Shown here in pieces: positions 39,027 to 47,129 of a stretch of 64,000 nt of DNA. Made by a program: the position numbers and the translations under genes. The stretch's first letter is position 1; the number at the start of each line of letters is the position of its first letter. Source of the stretch: Curtobacterium sp. UNCCL20 (lineage in GTDB: Bacteria; Actinomycetota; Actinomycetes; Actinomycetales; Microbacteriaceae); assembly GCF_900101675.1 (NCBI RefSeq), contig NZ_FNKG01000003.1, positions 367,609 through 431,608 of the forward strand, read 5' to 3'. Under the pieces are notes generated by a model, which had not been told where the DNA came from, did no database searches, and saw only the letters and a program-made list of their open reading frames with translations.

Positions 39027-40105
39027 CGCGCCTGCGGGTCGGGATCGACTGCCGGTACGTCCGGATCGGGCGCCACGACGGCATCAGCCGGTTCACCGCC
39101 GGAGTCGTCGCGCACCTGCCGGACCGCCACGACTACACGCTGCTCGTGCACGACGAGCGTCAGCTCGAGTCACTGCCCTCGGGACTGCCGTGGGAACTGC
39201 TGCCCGCACCGACCGAGGCGGGGGAACCCCTCGTCGCGCGGAAGGTGAACCGGCTCGCCCTCGACGCCGTGTTCTCGCCGATGCAGACCATGGGCTCGCG
39301 CGGCCGTGACTACGCGCTGGTCCTCACGCTGCACGACCTCATCTACTACCGGAACCGGACGCCACCGCGGGAGTTCTCGTGGCCACTCCGGCTCGGCTGG
39401 CGTGCGTTCCACCTCAGCTGGGTGCCGCAGCGCGTGCTCCTGAACGGTGCCGACGGCGTGGTGACCGTCTCCGAGACGACGGCCGGACTGATCGATGCGC
39501 ATCGGCTCACGAAGCGCCCCGTGACGGTCGCGTACAACGCGGCTGACCCGGCGGAGCCTCGGCCCGAGGGCGGTGCGCGCGAGAAGCACCTCGTCTACAT
39601 GGGGTCGTTCATGCCGTACAAGAACGTCGAGACCCTCGCGGCCGCGATGCCGCTGCTCGGTGCCGACTGGGTGCTGCACTGCATGTCCCGGGTCTCCGAT
39701 GCCGACCGGGAACGACTCGCCGGACTCGCCCCCGCCGGGTCGATCGTCTTCCACGACGGGGCCTCCGACGACGAGTACCTGTCGGTGCTGCGGACGGCGA
39801 CCGCGCTCGTGACGGCCTCGTACGACGAGGGCTTCGGGATCCCACTGGTCGAGGCGATGGGGGTCGGCACGCCGGTGGCGGTCAGCGACATCCCGATCTT
39901 CCGCGAGATCGGGGGCAGTGCGGCGGAGTACTTCGAACCGTCGTCGCCGTCAGCGGTCGCGGCTGCGGTCCGCCGACTGGAGGCACGGTGGGACGCCGCC
40001 TCCGAGACGTCGGTCGCGCGGGCGGCCCGGTTCCGGTGGGCCGACTCGGCGGAGCAGGTCGTCCGAGCGGTCGAGCGCGCGGTCGCGGACCGGGCGTCGC
40101 GCTGA
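39023..40105 (+). CDS. GT4 family glycosyltransferase
   Basis: GT-B fold glycosyltransferase of 360 residues. It has YMGSFMPYKNVETLAAAMPLL near 192 and the donor-site SYDEGFGIPLVEAMGVGTPVAVSD near 270, matching mannosyl/glucosyl transferases of group 1. No membrane segment is seen. Translationally coupled to the alpha/beta hydrolase. Acceptor unknown; candidates are a cell-envelope lipid or polysaccharide. Confidence 0.88.
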   Translation: MTRLRVGIDCRYVRIGRHDGISRFTAGVVAHLPDRHDYTLLVHDERQLESLPSGLPWELLPAPTEAGEPLVARKVNRLALDAVFSPMQTMGSRGRDYALVLTLHDLIYYRNRTPPREFSWPLRLGWRAFHLSWVPQRVLLNGADGVVTVSETTAGLIDAHRLTKRPVTVAYNAADPAEPRPEGGAREKHLVYMGSFMPYKNVETLAAAMPLLGADWVLHCMSRVSDADRERLAGLAPAGSIVFHDGASDDEYLSVLRTATALVTASYDEGFGIPLVEAMGVGTPVAVSDIPIFREIGGSAAEYFEPSSPSAVAAAVRRLEARWDAASETSVARAARFRWADSAEQVVRAVERAVADRASR

Positions 40106-40146
40106 CGCGCAGCGCGCTGCGCGCTCCCGCGCCGCGCGCTCCGCTG

Positions 40147-40220
40147 GGCCGAGTCTCGGGCTGAGCGACACCTCTCGGGCGCGGCGGCGCGTGATGTGTC
40201 GCTGACCGCGAGACTCGGCC
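40147..40220. repeat. Large inverted repeat between GT4 gene and membrane protein gene
   Basis: GGCCGAGTCTCG (40147-40158) pairs with CGAGACTCGGCC (40209-40220), and AGCGACAC (40164-40171) with GTGTCGCT (40196-40203), forming a two-segment stem with small bulges. It separates two convergent genes and can act as terminator for both. Confidence 0.75.
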
Positions 40221-40303
40221 GCCGCGCGCGGCGGGGCAGCGCGCGCGGCGCGGCCGCGCGCGGCGCGGCGCGGCCGCGCGGCGCGGCGCGGCCGCGCGGC
40301 GCG
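40221..40303. repeat. GC-only low-complexity tract
   Basis: Eighty bases made almost solely of GCGCGGC-type permutations, including repeated CGCGGCGCGGC. It directly precedes the stop of the minus-strand gene. Nothing coding is seen. Confidence 0.7.
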
Positions 40304-41053
40304 TCAAGACTCCGGCTCGGCGGACGTGATCGTGGCCCCGGGGAAGACGGCGTGCGCCTGCTCGGTGGCCTTCGCCAGGATCGCCCCGAGCGCACGCCCG
40401 GTCCCGCGGGTCTCGACGGTGATGGTCTGCGCGGCGGAGTCGTCCGAGGGCCCCTGGTCGTCCCACGAGCACGCGACCCCGGAGACCCCGCCGATGGCGT
40501 CGAGCTGGCGGGCGAGTGCGAGTCGCTTGTCGGTCACGCTCCCGTCGGCGGAGATCCCGATCTCCCACACACCCAGGTCCGCGACGGCGAACACCCGGAC
40601 GCCGTTGCCGCTGGCCTCGTCGGCGGCGTCGCTCAGTGCATCGACCACCGCGGTCCGCTCGGCGTCGGAGAGGGTCGGCGCGGTGATGACCGTCGTGGTC
40701 ACGTCGTAGCTCGCGAACGAGGTCTTGGTCGGTTCGCCGTCCTCGACCCGCTGGACGCCGTCGAGCTGTCCCGCGGCCGAGTCGAACCGGTCGAGCGCAG
40801 CCTGGGGTCGCGGGAAGACCCCGCCGACGCCGTCCTGCACGCTGCCGATGATCGTGAGGAGCACGACGGCGATCACCCCGACGGTGAGGACGACCCCGAC
40901 GCCGACCAGGGCGCTCCGACGGACACGCTGCCCGGTGGTGCGCACGGGGACCGACGCGGTCCCGGGGCCGAACGCCCGGTCGAGGTCGTCCGGGTCCCCG
41001 GCCTCGGGCCAGCCCGGCCGTGCTCCACTGCCGCTTGGTCGGTCGTACGTCAT
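40304..41053 (-). CDS. Membrane-anchored protein of unknown function
   Basis: 249-residue protein with a Gly/Pro/Asp-rich cytoplasmic N-terminus, one membrane helix at about 49-70 and an extracytoplasmic domain without a family I recognise. The domain repeats an alpha/beta pattern (for example VFAVADLGVWEIGISADG). The ATG was chosen because AAGGGGG lies about six bases upstream and TATGCT further up fits a -10. Its stop lies in a GC-only tract. Confidence 0.75.
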   Translation of the reverse strand: MTYDRPSGSGARPGWPEAGDPDDLDRAFGPGTASVPVRTTGQRVRRSALVGVGVVLTVGVIAVVLLTIIGSVQDGVGGVFPRPQAALDRFDSAAGQLDGVQRVEDGEPTKTSFASYDVTTTVITAPTLSDAERTAVVDALSDAADEASGNGVRVFAVADLGVWEIGISADGSVTDKRLALARQLDAIGGVSGVACSWDDQGPSDDSAAQTITVETRGTGRALGAILAKATEQAHAVFPGATITSAEPES

Positions 41054-41092
41054 GTCAGCCCCCTTGCACGCGCGGGTCTGCGAGTGCTCCGG

Positions 41093-41098
41093 AGCATA
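41093..41098 (-). promoter_or_regulatory. -10 box of the membrane protein gene
   Basis: TATGCT on the minus strand, giving a leader of about 35 nt that includes AAGGGGG. Confidence 0.45.
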
Positions 41099-41135
41099 GT
41101 CCGCCGGGTCCGACAATGCCGCGGTGGCGGAGCTG

Positions 41136-41774
41136 CTATGCCCGGCGCTCGAGCGGGTTCTGGTAGTCGAACGCGTACCGGCCCGGCGCGTCCGAGACGT
41201 CGTCGATCGGGTCGTCGAACCGGACGAGCTCGGCGTGGAACCGCTCGGGGTCCCACCGGAACGAGTGCACGGAGCCGTTCCGGATCGGCGTGCTGAGCCG
41301 GTCAGCGGTGCCGGGCGCCGCGGCGTTCACCACGCTGCGGATCACCGCGCCGTGCGTCGCGACGACGACCGTGCCGGCGTCGTAGCGGACGGCGATCTCA
41401 CCGAGCGTCTCGGTGACGCGGCCGAGCAGGGCGCTCCGGGACTCGCGGCCGGGGATGTCGTCGTGTGGGTACCGCTCGAGCACCTCGTCGTTCGTGAGTC
41501 CCTCGGCTTCGCCGTAGGACCGCTCGGCGAGGCCGGTGTAGGTCGTGGGGACGGCGAGCCCGAGGTGTTCGGCGATGATCGAGCCGGTCTCGAACGCCCG
41601 CGAGAGCGGTGACGCGACGACGGCGTCGAACCTGCGGCGTTCCAGGAGGCCGGCGGTCGATGCGGCCTGTGCGCGGCCGATCGCGTTGAGGGGGATGTCG
41701 GTCGAGCCCTGGATGCGTCGCTGCGCGTTCCAGTCGGTCTCGCCGTGCCGGACCAGGTAGAGGAGCGTCGTCAC
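41136..41774 (-). CDS. Histidine phosphatase family protein
   Basis: Phosphoglycerate-mutase-like phosphatase of 212 residues with the phosphohistidine motif LVRHGETDWN near 7, conserved Arg in ASPLSRAFET, Glu in LAERSYGEAEG and second His in ATHGAVIRSVV near 145. Substrate unknown; such proteins act on sugar phosphates, nucleotides or cofactor precursors. The GTG overlaps the sirtuin stop by four bases, so the two are co-expressed. Confidence 0.9.
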   Translation of the reverse strand: MTTLLYLVRHGETDWNAQRRIQGSTDIPLNAIGRAQAASTAGLLERRRFDAVVASPLSRAFETGSIIAEHLGLAVPTTYTGLAERSYGEAEGLTNDEVLERYPHDDIPGRESRSALLGRVTETLGEIAVRYDAGTVVVATHGAVIRSVVNAAAPGTADRLSTPIRNGSVHSFRWDPERFHAELVRFDDPIDDVSDAPGRYAFDYQNPLERRA

Positions 41775-42649
41775 CGCTCGATCATCGCAGACGGGTCGAG
41801 ACGCGCTGCCAGCGCCTCGAGCGTCTCGGTGGTGCCGGCGTCGAGCTTGACGGCGGCACGGCGGTCGCTGCGGGTGGCGCCTCGGTTCACGATGACGACC
41901 GGCAGCTTGCGGCGGGCGGCGTGGTCGACGAGCCGGACGCCGGAGTTCACGGTGAGCGAGGAGCCGACGACGAGGAGCGCCTCGGCTTCGGCCACGATGG
42001 AGACGGCTTCGCGGAACTTCTCGGCCGGGACGAACTCGCCGAAGAACACCACGTCGGGCTTCAGGACCCCGCCGCACACCGAGCAGTCCGGCACGCGGAA
42101 GCGCTCGACGTCGGTGATCTCGACGTCACCGTCCGGCTGCAGCTGCACGGAGCCGGGCTCGTCGATCCAGGGGTTCTCACGATCGAGCACGGTCGCGAGG
42201 TCGGCGCGGGAGAACACCTGCCCGCAGGTCAGGCACACCGCGCGGTCCATCGAGCCGTGGATCTCCACCACGCGGCGGGACCCGGCGCGGAGGTGCAGCC
42301 CGTCGACGTTCTGCGTGATGACCCCGTTCACGATGCCGTCGCGTTCGAGGGCGGAGAGTGCACGGTGTCCGGCGTTGGGTCGTGCTGCGGCGAACGTGCG
42401 CCAGCCGAGGTGCGACCCGGCCCAGTAGCGCTGGCGCTTCGCGGGGTCGGCGCGGAACTCCTGGAAGGTCATCGGCTTCCGCACCACGCGACCCGCACCG
42501 CGGTAGTCGGGGATGCCCGAGTCGGTGCTGAGCCCGGCGCCGGACAGGACGGCGATGCGCTTGCCGGCGAGGAGCTCGACCGCGCGGTCGATGTCGGAGG
42601 CGGCCGAACCGGCCGGGTCCGCGGTGCTGGGCTGTTCGCTCGTCGCCAT
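41771..42649 (-). CDS. NAD-dependent protein deacetylase (sirtuin)
   Basis: SIR2-family deacylase of 292 residues: GAGLSTDSGIPDYRG (37-51), TQNVDGLHLRAG near 111, catalytic His in EIHGSMD, zinc cysteines in CLTC and CSVC, and GSSLTVNSG near 228. Removes acyl groups from lysines using NAD. The ATG at 42649 is preferred over GTG at 42658 because TACCGT lies seven bases before it. Coupled to a histidine phosphatase. Confidence 0.93.
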   Translation of the reverse strand: MATSEQPSTADPAGSAASDIDRAVELLAGKRIAVLSGAGLSTDSGIPDYRGAGRVVRKPMTFQEFRADPAKRQRYWAGSHLGWRTFAAARPNAGHRALSALERDGIVNGVITQNVDGLHLRAGSRRVVEIHGSMDRAVCLTCGQVFSRADLATVLDRENPWIDEPGSVQLQPDGDVEITDVERFRVPDCSVCGGVLKPDVVFFGEFVPAEKFREAVSIVAEAEALLVVGSSLTVNSGVRLVDHAARRKLPVVIVNRGATRSDRRAAVKLDAGTTETLEALAARLDPSAMIER

Positions 42650-42656
42650 CGTGTTC

Positions 42657-42662
42657 ACGGTA
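42657..42662 (-). promoter_or_regulatory. Leaderless promoter of the sirtuin gene
   Basis: TACCGT on the minus strand, seven bases before the ATG at 42649. Confidence 0.45.
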
Positions 42663-42789
42663 CCCTCAACAGCCGACCGTCCCGGTCACTTCCCACCCGG
42701 CCCACGGTCGGCCCCCGGCCTGGCCGCAACCCGGACCGCACCGGGCCCACGGTCCGGCAACCCGCCCGCACCACACCGAAACGAGCCCC

Positions 42790-43605
42790 GTGCACGCCGT
42801 CCGCATCGACTCCCTCGACGATCCCCGCCTCGACGACTTCGCCCGCCTGACCGACGTCGCGCTCCGCCGGGTGAGCGAGGTCGAGGGCGGCCTGTACATC
42901 GCCGAGTCGAACACGGTCATCGAGCGTGCGGTGCGCGCCGGGCACGTGCCCCGCAGCATCCTCGTGCAGGAGAAGTGGCTGGACAGTGTCCTCCCGCTCG
43001 TCGCCGACCACGACGGCCCGGTGTTCGTCGGGCCGGACGCACTGCTCGAGGAGCTCACCGGCTTCCGGATGCACCGGGGAGCGCTGGCCGCGATGCAGCG
43101 CCCGGCCCTGCCCGAGGTCGCCGACGTCGTGCGGGGCGCGAAGCTCGTCGTCGTGCTCGAGGACATCGTCGACCACACCAACGTCGGGGCCGTGTTCCGG
43201 AGCGTCGCCGGACTCGGCGCGGATGCCGTCCTCGTGAGCCCGCGCTGTGCGGACCCGCTCTACCGGCGGAGCGTCCGGGTGAGCATGGGCACCGTCCTGC
43301 AGGTCCCGTGGACGCGCATCGGCGAGTGGCCGGCGGCCGGCGAGGAGCTGCGGGCGCAGGGCTTCCACCTCGCTGCGATGGCCCTCACGGACCGCTCGGT
43401 GGACCTCGACGCGTTCGTCCAGGACGTCCCGGAGAAGGTCGCCCTGGTGATGGGGACCGAGGGCCAGGGCCTCACGGACGCGGCGGTCTCCTCCGCGGAC
43501 ACCACGGTCCGCATCCCGATGTCGCACGGCGTCGACTCGCTCAACGTGGCCGCGGCGAGCGCGGTGGGTCTGTGGGCGGTCGCGCACGCGCAGCGGTCGC
43601 GGTAG
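42790..43605 (+). CDS. TrmH/SpoU-family RNA methyltransferase
   Basis: SPOUT-class 2'-O-ribose methyltransferase of 271 residues. It has an N-terminal substrate-binding domain and the knot motifs DHTNVGAVFRSVAGLGADAV near 132, MGTEGQGLTD near 222 and IPMSHGVDSLNVAAASAV near 240. The target (23S rRNA or tRNA) cannot be told. The GTG gives the usual N-terminus; no good ribosome binding site or -10 is seen before it. Confidence 0.92.
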   Translation: MHAVRIDSLDDPRLDDFARLTDVALRRVSEVEGGLYIAESNTVIERAVRAGHVPRSILVQEKWLDSVLPLVADHDGPVFVGPDALLEELTGFRMHRGALAAMQRPALPEVADVVRGAKLVVVLEDIVDHTNVGAVFRSVAGLGADAVLVSPRCADPLYRRSVRVSMGTVLQVPWTRIGEWPAAGEELRAQGFHLAAMALTDRSVDLDAFVQDVPEKVALVMGTEGQGLTDAAVSSADTTVRIPMSHGVDSLNVAAASAVGLWAVAHAQRSR

Positions 43606-43623
43606 CGCGGCGGTCCTGACGGG

Positions 43624-43653
43624 GCCGGGAGGCGCGGGTCGTCTCAGCCGCGC
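43624..43653. repeat. Truncated GGAGGCGCG palindrome
   Basis: GCCGGGAGGCGCGGG matches the left arm, and AGCCGCGC part of the right arm; the outer right arm is replaced by amidase codons. The element thus supplies the end of the amidase gene. Confidence 0.55.
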
Positions 43654-45197
43654 AGCATCCGTTCCGCGGTGCGCACCAGGGCACGGTCCGTGCGCGCGGC
43701 TCCCACGAGGCTGACGCCGACCGGGGCGCCGTCGACGGTGAGTGCCGGGGCGCTGACCGCGGGGAGGCCGCCGACGCTCGCGAGGCTCGTCATCGCGGTG
43801 GTCGCGGTGCGGGTGCGTTCGAGTGCGTCGGTGTCGGCGGTGAGCGCCGGTGCCGGTCCGGGGGCGGTGGGGAACACGAGGACCCGGCCCTGGGCCGCGG
43901 CGCGGATCGTCGTACGCAGGGCGGCGAGGCGTGCGACGGCCTCGGCGGTCGGCCCGGGCGGGTTCGCGGCCGCGGCGGCGAACCGGTCGCCGACGACGGT
44001 GCTGAGCGCGCCGGGGTGCGCGGCGATCCAGGGTCCGTGGGCTGCCGTGGCCTCCGCGGCCTGCACGAGCCGCATGGTCTCGCGGAGCTCCTCGAGCGGC
44101 GGGATCCCGAGGTCGGCGAGCGTCGTCGTCGGGACGTCGTCGCCGATGAACGCGCGGAAGGCGTCCTGCGTGGCGGGCTCGGCGGCCTCGAGCAGGTCCG
44201 TGACGACGACGACCTCGGGAGCCGCGTCGTCGTCCGGTGCGCTGTCGTCCGGGGCCGACGCGTCGAGGGACCGCACGAGCAGCTCCGGGTCGCGGGTGAG
44301 CCACCCCACGGTGTCGAAGGACGGCGCGAGGGGGAGCAGTCCGTCGCGGGGGACGGCGTCGTGTGTGGTCCGGAGGCCCCAGAGTCCCTGGTACGAGGCG
44401 GGGATTCGGACCGAGCCCGCGGTGTCCGTGCCGAGTCCGATGTCGGCCATCCCGAGGCAGACGGCCGACGCGGAGCCGCTGGACGAGCCTCCAGGCAGTG
44501 CCGTCCGGACCACCCCGTTCGGCGGGGTGCCGTGGTGTTCGTTGCGTCCCGTGAGGTTGTAGGCGAACTCGTCGGTGCGCGCGATCCCGCGGATCGCGGC
44601 GCCGGCGTCGAGGAGCGCGGCGACGGCCGCTGCGGGCACGGTCTGCGGGGCGGACTCGCGGAGGTACGTGGGGTTGCCGGCACCGACGGGGTGCCCGGGG
44701 ACGGCGTAGAGGTCCTTCACCGCGACCGTCGTGCCGTCGAGCGGACCGCTGCCGGTCGGTGCGACGAGCGGGTCGCCGACGGCGCGCCAGATCGTCGTGT
44801 CGAACGGCTTCGGACGTCCGGTGACGTGCGCGGCCTCGATCCGCCAGGTCCCGTCGGTGCGTCGCCAGAGCTGTGTCTGCAGGCCGTCGCCGCCGGCGGC
44901 GAACGTCGACACGGTGACGACGAGCGCGAGGTCGTCGGCGAGCGTGCGGACCTCGACGCGTGAGAGCCGACGGGACGGGACACCGCCGCGCGCGCCGCGG
45001 AAGGCGCTGATCGCGTCGTGCCCGACGAGCAGGCCGCGGTCGTCCCCGCGCATCGTGCCGGGGGTGTCGACGAAGGCGTCGTCGAGGGCGTCGAGGTCGT
45101 TCGCCATGAGTGCGGCCTCGTACGCCTCGAGCGCGTCGAGCAGTCCGGCGGGGGCGCTGGCGGTGCTGCGGGTGCCGGTGTCGGTGTCGGTGGTCAT
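43644..45197 (-). CDS. AtzH-like domain / amidase fusion protein
   Basis: 517-residue protein joining two domains. Residues about 15-125 resemble the AtzH-like (DUF3225, SnoaL-fold) domain; about 130-517 are an amidase-signature hydrolase with the Lys in VAVKDLY near 165, the Gly/Ser stretch PGGSSSGSASAV near 245 and the nucleophile Ser in TDTAGSVRIPA near 265, so the Ser-cisSer-Lys triad seems complete. In Pseudomonas, AtzH and the amidase AtzE work together in cyanuric acid breakdown. The ATG overlaps the preceding formamidase stop. Confidence 0.88.
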   Translation of the reverse strand: MTTDTDTGTRSTASAPAGLLDALEAYEAALMANDLDALDDAFVDTPGTMRGDDRGLLVGHDAISAFRGARGGVPSRRLSRVEVRTLADDLALVVTVSTFAAGGDGLQTQLWRRTDGTWRIEAAHVTGRPKPFDTTIWRAVGDPLVAPTGSGPLDGTTVAVKDLYAVPGHPVGAGNPTYLRESAPQTVPAAAVAALLDAGAAIRGIARTDEFAYNLTGRNEHHGTPPNGVVRTALPGGSSSGSASAVCLGMADIGLGTDTAGSVRIPASYQGLWGLRTTHDAVPRDGLLPLAPSFDTVGWLTRDPELLVRSLDASAPDDSAPDDDAAPEVVVVTDLLEAAEPATQDAFRAFIGDDVPTTTLADLGIPPLEELRETMRLVQAAEATAAHGPWIAAHPGALSTVVGDRFAAAAANPPGPTAEAVARLAALRTTIRAAAQGRVLVFPTAPGPAPALTADTDALERTRTATTAMTSLASVGGLPAVSAPALTVDGAPVGVSLVGAARTDRALVRTAERMLRG

Positions 45198-46315
45198 CGG
45201 TTCCCCTCGAAGTCGGCCTTGCGGATCCGGGCGTGCGCGCCGGTGACGAGGTCGACGACCTGCGAGATGTTGAAGTCGGTCGCGGCGCTCAGGTACGCGT
45301 ACGCCAGGTGCGGTTCCATGCCGTGGCGGGCACCGAGGATCGCGACCGCGTGCCGCACGCAGGCCCGGACGGCCTCGTCGAGGTCGGGGTCGAGGCCGGT
45401 CGGGACGAGGAACTCGTGCGTCTCGACGAGCGGCCACACCAGGTCGCCGAACTGCGCTGCCGCGTCCGCCGCGGGCGTGAGGTCGAACCGGACGGTGGCG
45501 CGGAGCGAGGCCTCCATCGCGGTGAGCGCGACCTCGCCGTCGCCCTGGGCGAAGTGCGGGTCGCCGACGTACGCCAGGGCGCCGGGGACGAGGACGGGGA
45601 GGTGGAGCTGCGCGCCGACCTGCAGCAGGTTGACGTCGATGTTCCCGCCGTGGCGGCCGGGCGGCACGGAGTGCAGGCGCTCGCCCGGGGTCGCGACGCC
45701 CATGATCCCGAGGAAGGGGGCGAGCGGGAAGCGGGCGAAGCGTTCGCGGGCCTCGGTGAGCGGGATCCGTCCCCACTCCCCGTCGTCGTCGGTCACCACG
45801 TCGGCGAAGACGCTGACCGTCCGGCCGTCCACCGGGTACTCGCCGTGCAGGGCGCCGCGGCCGTGCCGGTTCGAGACGACCCCGTACGGCACGCGGGGGA
45901 GCGTCTCCACCACGGTCATGGTGAGGACGTCGCCGGGCTCCGCGCCCTCGATCGCGATCGGTGCGGAGACGACGTGCGGTCCGTCGGTGGTCGGGTCGCG
46001 GTGGCCGTTCCGGGCGATGGCCACCGCGTCGTCGAGCACCTGCTCGGGCGGGACCCCGTGCCGGGCGAAGAACGCCAGGGGATCGCTGCCCTGGTCGGGG
46101 AGGATCCCCTCGTGGCTGACCGTGTCGATCGTCACTTCGGTGCCCGCGGCGACGGTCAGCGCCGGGCGGTCGGCCCCGTTCGGCAGGCGGCCCCACAGGG
46201 TGTGCTCGACCTCGGTGGGGAGGTAGTGGGCGGCGCGGATCGGTCCGGTGCCGGGCTGGAGCACGGTGGGCGGTGCCACGCGCTGCGGGACGGGCGACGG
46301 CAGGGACTGGGTCAC
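45194..46315 (-). CDS. Acetamidase/formamidase family protein
   Basis: FmdA/AmdA-type amidohydrolase of 373 residues acting on small amides. Family features are GTEVTIDTVSHEG near 60, EPGDVLTMTVVE near 125, PPGRHGGNIDVNLLQVG near 215 and GDPHFAQGDGEV near 250. Start GTG chosen because it overlaps the gntR stop by four bases. Second gene of the gntR-fmdA-amidase operon; the actual substrate is unknown. Confidence 0.9.
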   Translation of the reverse strand: MTQSLPSPVPQRVAPPTVLQPGTGPIRAAHYLPTEVEHTLWGRLPNGADRPALTVAAGTEVTIDTVSHEGILPDQGSDPLAFFARHGVPPEQVLDDAVAIARNGHRDPTTDGPHVVSAPIAIEGAEPGDVLTMTVVETLPRVPYGVVSNRHGRGALHGEYPVDGRTVSVFADVVTDDDGEWGRIPLTEARERFARFPLAPFLGIMGVATPGERLHSVPPGRHGGNIDVNLLQVGAQLHLPVLVPGALAYVGDPHFAQGDGEVALTAMEASLRATVRFDLTPAADAAAQFGDLVWPLVETHEFLVPTGLDPDLDEAVRACVRHAVAILGARHGMEPHLAYAYLSAATDFNISQVVDLVTGAHARIRKADFEGNR

Positions 46316-46986
46316 GGGTGGTGCTTCCTCTCGACCAGGTGGGCGACGTCGGTCAGGTGGTCGGTCATCGCCCGGCGGGCGGCGTCCTCGTCGTGCTCGC
46401 GGATCGCGTCGTGGATGCGCTGGTGCCACTCGAACGACGACCGACGGCCTTCGCTCGTGCTGTGCGACTTCGCCCGGACGTCCTCGACCCACCCGCTGCT
46501 CAGCTCGCAGAGGGAGACGAACAGCGGGTTGCCCGAGGCCCGGGCGACCTGCACGTGGAAGGCCACGTCCTGCGCGAGGGACTCGGCGGGGCTGAGTCCG
46601 GCGTGCGTGGAGGCGAGGACCCGCTCGAGCTGCAGGAGGTCGGACTCGTCGGCGCGGAGTGCGGCGAGCGCGGCGATCTGCGGCTCGACCAGGGCCCGGA
46701 ACTCGGTCACGTGCTCGGTCTCTGACGGGTCGTCCGAGAAGCGGTCGAGCACCTCGGCGGCCTCGACGGAGCGGGGGAGGACGACGGTGCCGCGCCCGGG
46801 CGTCCGGGACACGAGGCGGCGCCGTTCGAGCTCCTGCAGTGCTTCGCGGATCGTGGTCCGGGACACGGCGAGGTCCTCGGCGAGGGTCCGCTCGGGGGGC
46901 AGCTTGTCCCCGGGGACCAGGTCGTCGAGGACCAGGCGCCCGAGGTGCGCGGCGGTCGCGGCGCTCAGGGTTCGTCCTCGTTGCAT
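46312..46986 (-). CDS. GntR/FadR-family transcriptional regulator
   Basis: 224-residue regulator with an N-terminal winged helix (LPPERTLAEDLAVSRTTIREALQELERRRLV, about 29-60) and a C-terminal FCD ligand-binding domain (FHVQVARASGNPLF, HQRIHDAI). FCD-type members sense small acids linked to the pathway they control. ATG chosen because TAGGGT lies seven bases before it. First gene of the operon with two amidases and divergent from a deaminase gene, so it is the likely local repressor. Confidence 0.92.
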   Translation of the reverse strand: MQRGRTLSAATAAHLGRLVLDDLVPGDKLPPERTLAEDLAVSRTTIREALQELERRRLVSRTPGRGTVVLPRSVEAAEVLDRFSDDPSETEHVTEFRALVEPQIAALAALRADESDLLQLERVLASTHAGLSPAESLAQDVAFHVQVARASGNPLFVSLCELSSGWVEDVRAKSHSTSEGRRSSFEWHQRIHDAIREHDEDAARRAMTDHLTDVAHLVERKHHP

Positions 46987-46993
46987 GAGCAGC

Positions 46994-47034
46994 ACCCTAC
47001 GGTCATTGGTCCGCTTGGTTCATTGGTACGACCA
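46994..47034. promoter_or_regulatory. gntR promoter and putative FadR-type operator
   Basis: On the minus strand TAGGGT (complement of 46994-46999) is a leaderless -10 for gntR. Upstream, TGGTACGACCA (47024-47034) is a perfect fit to the FadR-subfamily consensus TNGTNNNACNA. CATTGGT occurs at 47004-47010 and again at 47021-47027. Binding there would cover the gntR promoter and the upstream part of the divergent promoter. Confidence 0.6.
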
Positions 47035-47129
47035 TCTTTTACACGCTCGTCACACGGGGCGCGGCAGCCGGAAACACGGCGGGCCGAGGGTGGTCCACGG
47101 CAACCCGCATCGATCAGGAAGGGGTCGTC

